In this document: piece by piece, positions 5,291 through 7,612 of the stretch
How positions within the stretch are numbered: the first letter of the stretch is position 1
Layout: every line of letters starts with the position of its first letter
NCBI GenBank assembly: GCA_030638405.1
Contig: DAOWER010000265.1
Coordinates: forward strand, 1-7,612
From: Candidatus Eiseniibacteriota bacterium
Lineage (GTDB): Bacteria > Joyebacterota > Joyebacteria > Joyebacterales > Joyebacteraceae
DNA length: 7,612 nt
Direction: 5' to 3'
The notes under the pieces: model-generated
What the model was told of the DNA's origin: nothing
Database searches by the model: none
What the model saw: only the letters and a program-made list of their open reading frames with translations
Translations under genes and position numbers: made by a program

Positions 5291-6919
5291 ATGAGCGCCG
5301 CACTCGACAGGATTGTCGATAGCTATGTCAGCACCCTGCTTGCCGACTATCCGGTTTTCGCAACATTCCTGGGTGTCCACGACCACGACGCCGAACTGGG
5401 TGAGTTCGGGGCCGCCGCCCAGGAGGAGAAGAACGATCATCTGAAGGGGCTCCTGTCGGAGCTCGAGTCTCTCTCTCTGGACGACGAGCCCCTTGAAGCC
5501 AGAATTGACACGGCGGCGCTCCGTGCCTCGCTGAGACACTCCGTGTTCGAGCACGAAGAGCTTCGCACACACGAGTTCAAGCCCATCGAGTACGTCGGCA
5601 CGGCGCTGTCCGGGTGCAATGAGCTCGTCCTGGGTGACTTCGCTCCGCTGCCGGATCGGGCGCGCTCGCTTCTCGGCAGACTCGAGCAGATACCCGGGGT
5701 CCTCCGGTCGATGCGTGAGAACATCAGGCAGTCGCCGGCGGTGTTCGCGACCGTCGGAGCCGAGATCGCCAGGGGTGGAGTGGGGTTCGTCACGGCCGTG
5801 GTTCCGGGAATCACGGAGGAGGTGCCGTCACTTCGCACGGATCTTGAGAGGGCAAGCGCGGCCGCGGGGGAGGCTTTCGGTGAGGCCGCAGACTACCTCG
5901 AGGAGCTGGCAGAAGGATCGGACGTTCCCTTCCACGTCGGGCGAGAGCGGTACGAATGGCTTCTCCGCGAGTACCACATGCTCGATATGGACAGCGCTGA
6001 GCTCAGGGAACTCGGCCGGCGCATGCTGGTGGAGACGCGGGAGAAGATGGCCGACGTCGCTCGGGAGATCGACCCCGGCAGAACGACGCACGAGATCATC
6101 GAGGATCTCAAGTGCGACCACCCATCCGCGGGCGGGCTCAGGGAGCACTACACGTCTGAGATGGCACGGGCGAGGGAATTCGTTCTCGAGCACGACCTTG
6201 TCAGCATCGCCGAGGGCGAGGAACTCGAGGTAATAGACACTCCTGTCTTCCTGAGGAAGATCCTCCCGTACGCGGCCTACCATCCGGCGGGGCCTCTCGA
6301 GAAGAAGCAGCGGGGACTCTTCTACGTCACGCCTGTCGACGACAGCTTGACGCCAGAGGAGCAGGAGAAACAGCTTCGCGGCCACAGCGTTCACACCATT
6401 CCGATCATCGCGCTCCACGAGGCGTACCCGGGACACCATCTGCAGCTCGTCCGGTCCAATCTCGGTCGCCGCAAGGCCCGGAAGTTCCTCTGGAACACGG
6501 TCTTCATCGAGGGGTGGGCGCTCTACTGCGAAGAGATGATGAAGGACGCCGGGTTCTACTCCAGCGCGAAGACGCGCCTCGGGCAGCTGAAGGAAACGCT
6601 GTGGCGCGCCGCCCGCGTGGTCGTGGACGTCGGGCTGCAGCTCGGGGAAATGACCGTGGACGATGCCATCGAGTTCATGGTGTCGGAGGTCGAGCTCGAG
6701 CGGATCAACGCGACCGCGGAGGTCAAGCGCTACACGGGGAATCCAACGCAGCCGTCGAGCTACCTCGTCGGCAAGCTCGCGATCCTGAGCATACGAGAGC
6801 GGTACGAAGCCCGTGCCGGAAGCGCGTTCGACCTCAAGATGTTCCACGACGAACTGCTCGATACAGGGAGCATCCAGCCCGCACTTGTGGAGGCGTCGCT
6901 GGGCTTCCGTGAGCTCTAG
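5291..6919 (+). CDS. DUF885-family putative metallopeptidase
   Basis: The 542-aa protein shows the hallmarks of the DUF885 family. The N-terminal part includes TLLADYPVFATFLGVHDHD. The core has His376-Glu377 in HEAYPGHH with His382/His383, followed by IEGWALYCEE (Glu407, Glu414/415) and the C-terminal signature YTGNPTQPSSYLVGK (481-495). The His-Glu...His and downstream Glu pattern fits a zinc-dependent peptidase active site, and the family is generally predicted to be one, although few members have been characterised biochemically. No signal peptide is seen (it begins MSAALDRIVDSY), so it is probably cytoplasmic, whereas many relatives are exported lipoproteins. Length is normal for the family and the frame is intact. 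An M16 protease gene follows after 81 nt on the same strand, suggesting joint expression in peptide breakdown. The family is certain; the substrate is unknown. Confidence 0.93.
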   Translation: MSAALDRIVDSYVSTLLADYPVFATFLGVHDHDAELGEFGAAAQEEKNDHLKGLLSELESLSLDDEPLEARIDTAALRASLRHSVFEHEELRTHEFKPIEYVGTALSGCNELVLGDFAPLPDRARSLLGRLEQIPGVLRSMRENIRQSPAVFATVGAEIARGGVGFVTAVVPGITEEVPSLRTDLERASAAAGEAFGEAADYLEELAEGSDVPFHVGRERYEWLLREYHMLDMDSAELRELGRRMLVETREKMADVAREIDPGRTTHEIIEDLKCDHPSAGGLREHYTSEMARAREFVLEHDLVSIAEGEELEVIDTPVFLRKILPYAAYHPAGPLEKKQRGLFYVTPVDDSLTPEEQEKQLRGHSVHTIPIIALHEAYPGHHLQLVRSNLGRRKARKFLWNTVFIEGWALYCEEMMKDAGFYSSAKTRLGQLKETLWRAARVVVDVGLQLGEMTVDDAIEFMVSEVELERINATAEVKRYTGNPTQPSSYLVGKLAILSIRERYEARAGSAFDLKMFHDELLDTGSIQPALVEASLGFREL

Positions 6920-6924
6920 GACGG

Positions 6925-6965
6925 GCACGCTCGTCGCCGGGCCGCGGACAAGCACGCTCGCCGCC
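6925..6965 (+). repeat. Direct repeat in the spacer before the M16 gene
   Basis: GCACGCTCGTCGCC (6925-6938) recurs as GCACGCTCGCCGCC (6952-6965), 13 of 14 bases identical and 27 bp apart. The first copy lies within GGGCACG-CTCG-TCGC, which has sigma-54-like spacing but a poor -12 element. The repeat could be a regulator site; it may also be a chance duplication in GC-rich DNA. Confidence 0.3.
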
Positions 6966-7000
6966 TTGGCCGCTGGTGGTCCGCTTCACCGGAAGGCGTC

Positions 7001-7612
7001 ATGGTCCGGAGTGAGATTCTCCCGAACGGGACGACCCTTCTCGTGGAGGAGGTGCACGTCGCGCCGATTGCGGCCCTGAATCTGTGGGTCGGAGTCGGCT
7101 CAGCCGACGAGCCCGCGCACCACGCGGGCGTCTCCCATTTCCTCGAACATATGCTCCTGAAGGGCCACGAGGCCGACCCGCTGGGCTTCCTGACCCGGAC
7201 GGTCCAGGAAGCCGGCGGCTATCTCAACGCCAGAACCGGATGCGACCACACCGCGTTCTACCAGGTGGTGCCCGCGCATCACTGGCGAGAGGTCCTCGAC
7301 GCTCAGATCAAGACACTGCACTCTCCCGTCTTCGCTGAGGCGGACGTCGATGGCGAACGCTCGGTCATCGTCGAGGAGATGAGGATGTCCGACCGCAACC
7401 CGTCGTTGTTCGCCTGGCGCCATCTCATGCAGGCGGGCTTCCGGGACAGCGGACACGGACGCCGTATTGTGGGCACCGAGAAGACGCTGGCTGTCATCGA
7501 CGGCTCCGTTCTGTCGGACCACCTCCATGCGCACTACACCCCAAGGAACATGGTCCAGGTGGTCGTGGGAGACGTGGACGCGGGGGAGGTCGTAGCTCGA
7601 GCACGGGAGCTC
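7001..7612 (+). CDS. M16 (pitrilysin-type) zinc peptidase, 3' end beyond the window
   Basis: An open frame runs from the ATG at 7001 to the last base (204 codons, no stop). The protein begins MVRSEILPNGTTLLVEEV and carries the inverted zinc motif HFLEH (His46, Glu49, His50). The third ligand is most likely Glu126 in SVIVEEMRM, about 76 residues on, as in M16 proteases. Other family marks are GVGSADEP-H-GVSH before the motif, GGYLNARTGCDHTAFY (72-87) and the HYTPRNMVQVVVGDVD segment (178-193). Family members of the short type run to about 400-450 residues, so roughly half is shown. No signal peptide is visible. GGAAGG at 6991-6996 is the ribosome site, and the upstream in-frame codons back to the DUF885 stop contain no other start. 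The subfamily cannot be told without the C-terminal half. Confidence 0.93.
   Translation, partial: MVRSEILPNGTTLLVEEVHVAPIAALNLWVGVGSADEPAHHAGVSHFLEHMLLKGHEADPLGFLTRTVQEAGGYLNARTGCDHTAFYQVVPAHHWREVLDAQIKTLHSPVFAEADVDGERSVIVEEMRMSDRNPSLFAWRHLMQAGFRDSGHGRRIVGTEKTLAVIDGSVLSDHLHAHYTPRNMVQVVVGDVDAGEVVARAREL

Overview
The window is GC-rich and looks like the chromosome of a Gram-negative (diderm) bacterium. The evidence is a Pal-type outer-membrane lipoprotein with the diaminopimelate-binding Asp/Arg pair, a second lipoprotein with a LysM domain, strong Shine-Dalgarno sites, and at least two sequences with the exact -24/-12 architecture of sigma-54 promoters. The exact phylum cannot be fixed from this sequence. 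The mix would fit an uncultured high-GC lineage near the FCB group or Eisenbacteria, or a deltaproteobacterium-like lineage; that is inference only.

Layout. (1) 1-1221, plus strand: the 3' part of pal, whose lipobox survives at the window edge, followed by a coiled-coil plus LysM lipoprotein where ybgF/cpoB normally sits at the end of a tol-pal operon. A perfect 13-bp hairpin at 1271-1301 lies between this unit and the convergent gene. (2) 1369-2184, minus strand: an unrecognised, mostly helical 271-aa protein with a basic AT-hook-like N-terminus, preceded by a sigma-54-like element. (3) 2468-3256, plus: a carbon-nitrogen hydrolase with an intact Glu-Lys-Cys triad, close in sequence to the archaeal PH0642/PaNit nitrilases as I recall them. 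(4) 3440-4402, plus: a two-helix membrane protein with a HAMP-like segment and a long helical cytoplasmic part, but without a chemoreceptor tip. It is preceded by a textbook sigma-54 promoter and followed by a 15-bp terminator hairpin. (5) 4403-5290: about 890 bp with no convincing gene, but with a second near-perfect sigma-54 promoter at 4542-4557 pointing into it. (6) 5291-6919: a DUF885-family putative metallopeptidase. (7) 7001 to the window end: the N-terminal half of an M16 zinc protease with its HxxEH site.

How it fits together. The first block is envelope maintenance: anchoring the outer membrane to peptidoglycan. The last block is two adjacent predicted zinc peptidases, probably a small proteolysis operon. 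The middle is the least ordinary part. Three candidate sigma-54 sites lie within about 2.4 kb, in front of an unknown helical protein, a HAMP/coiled-coil membrane protein, and a stretch with no clear gene. That suggests co-regulation by an enhancer-binding protein that is not encoded in the window. I see no CRISPR array, tRNA, rRNA, insertion sequence or phage gene.
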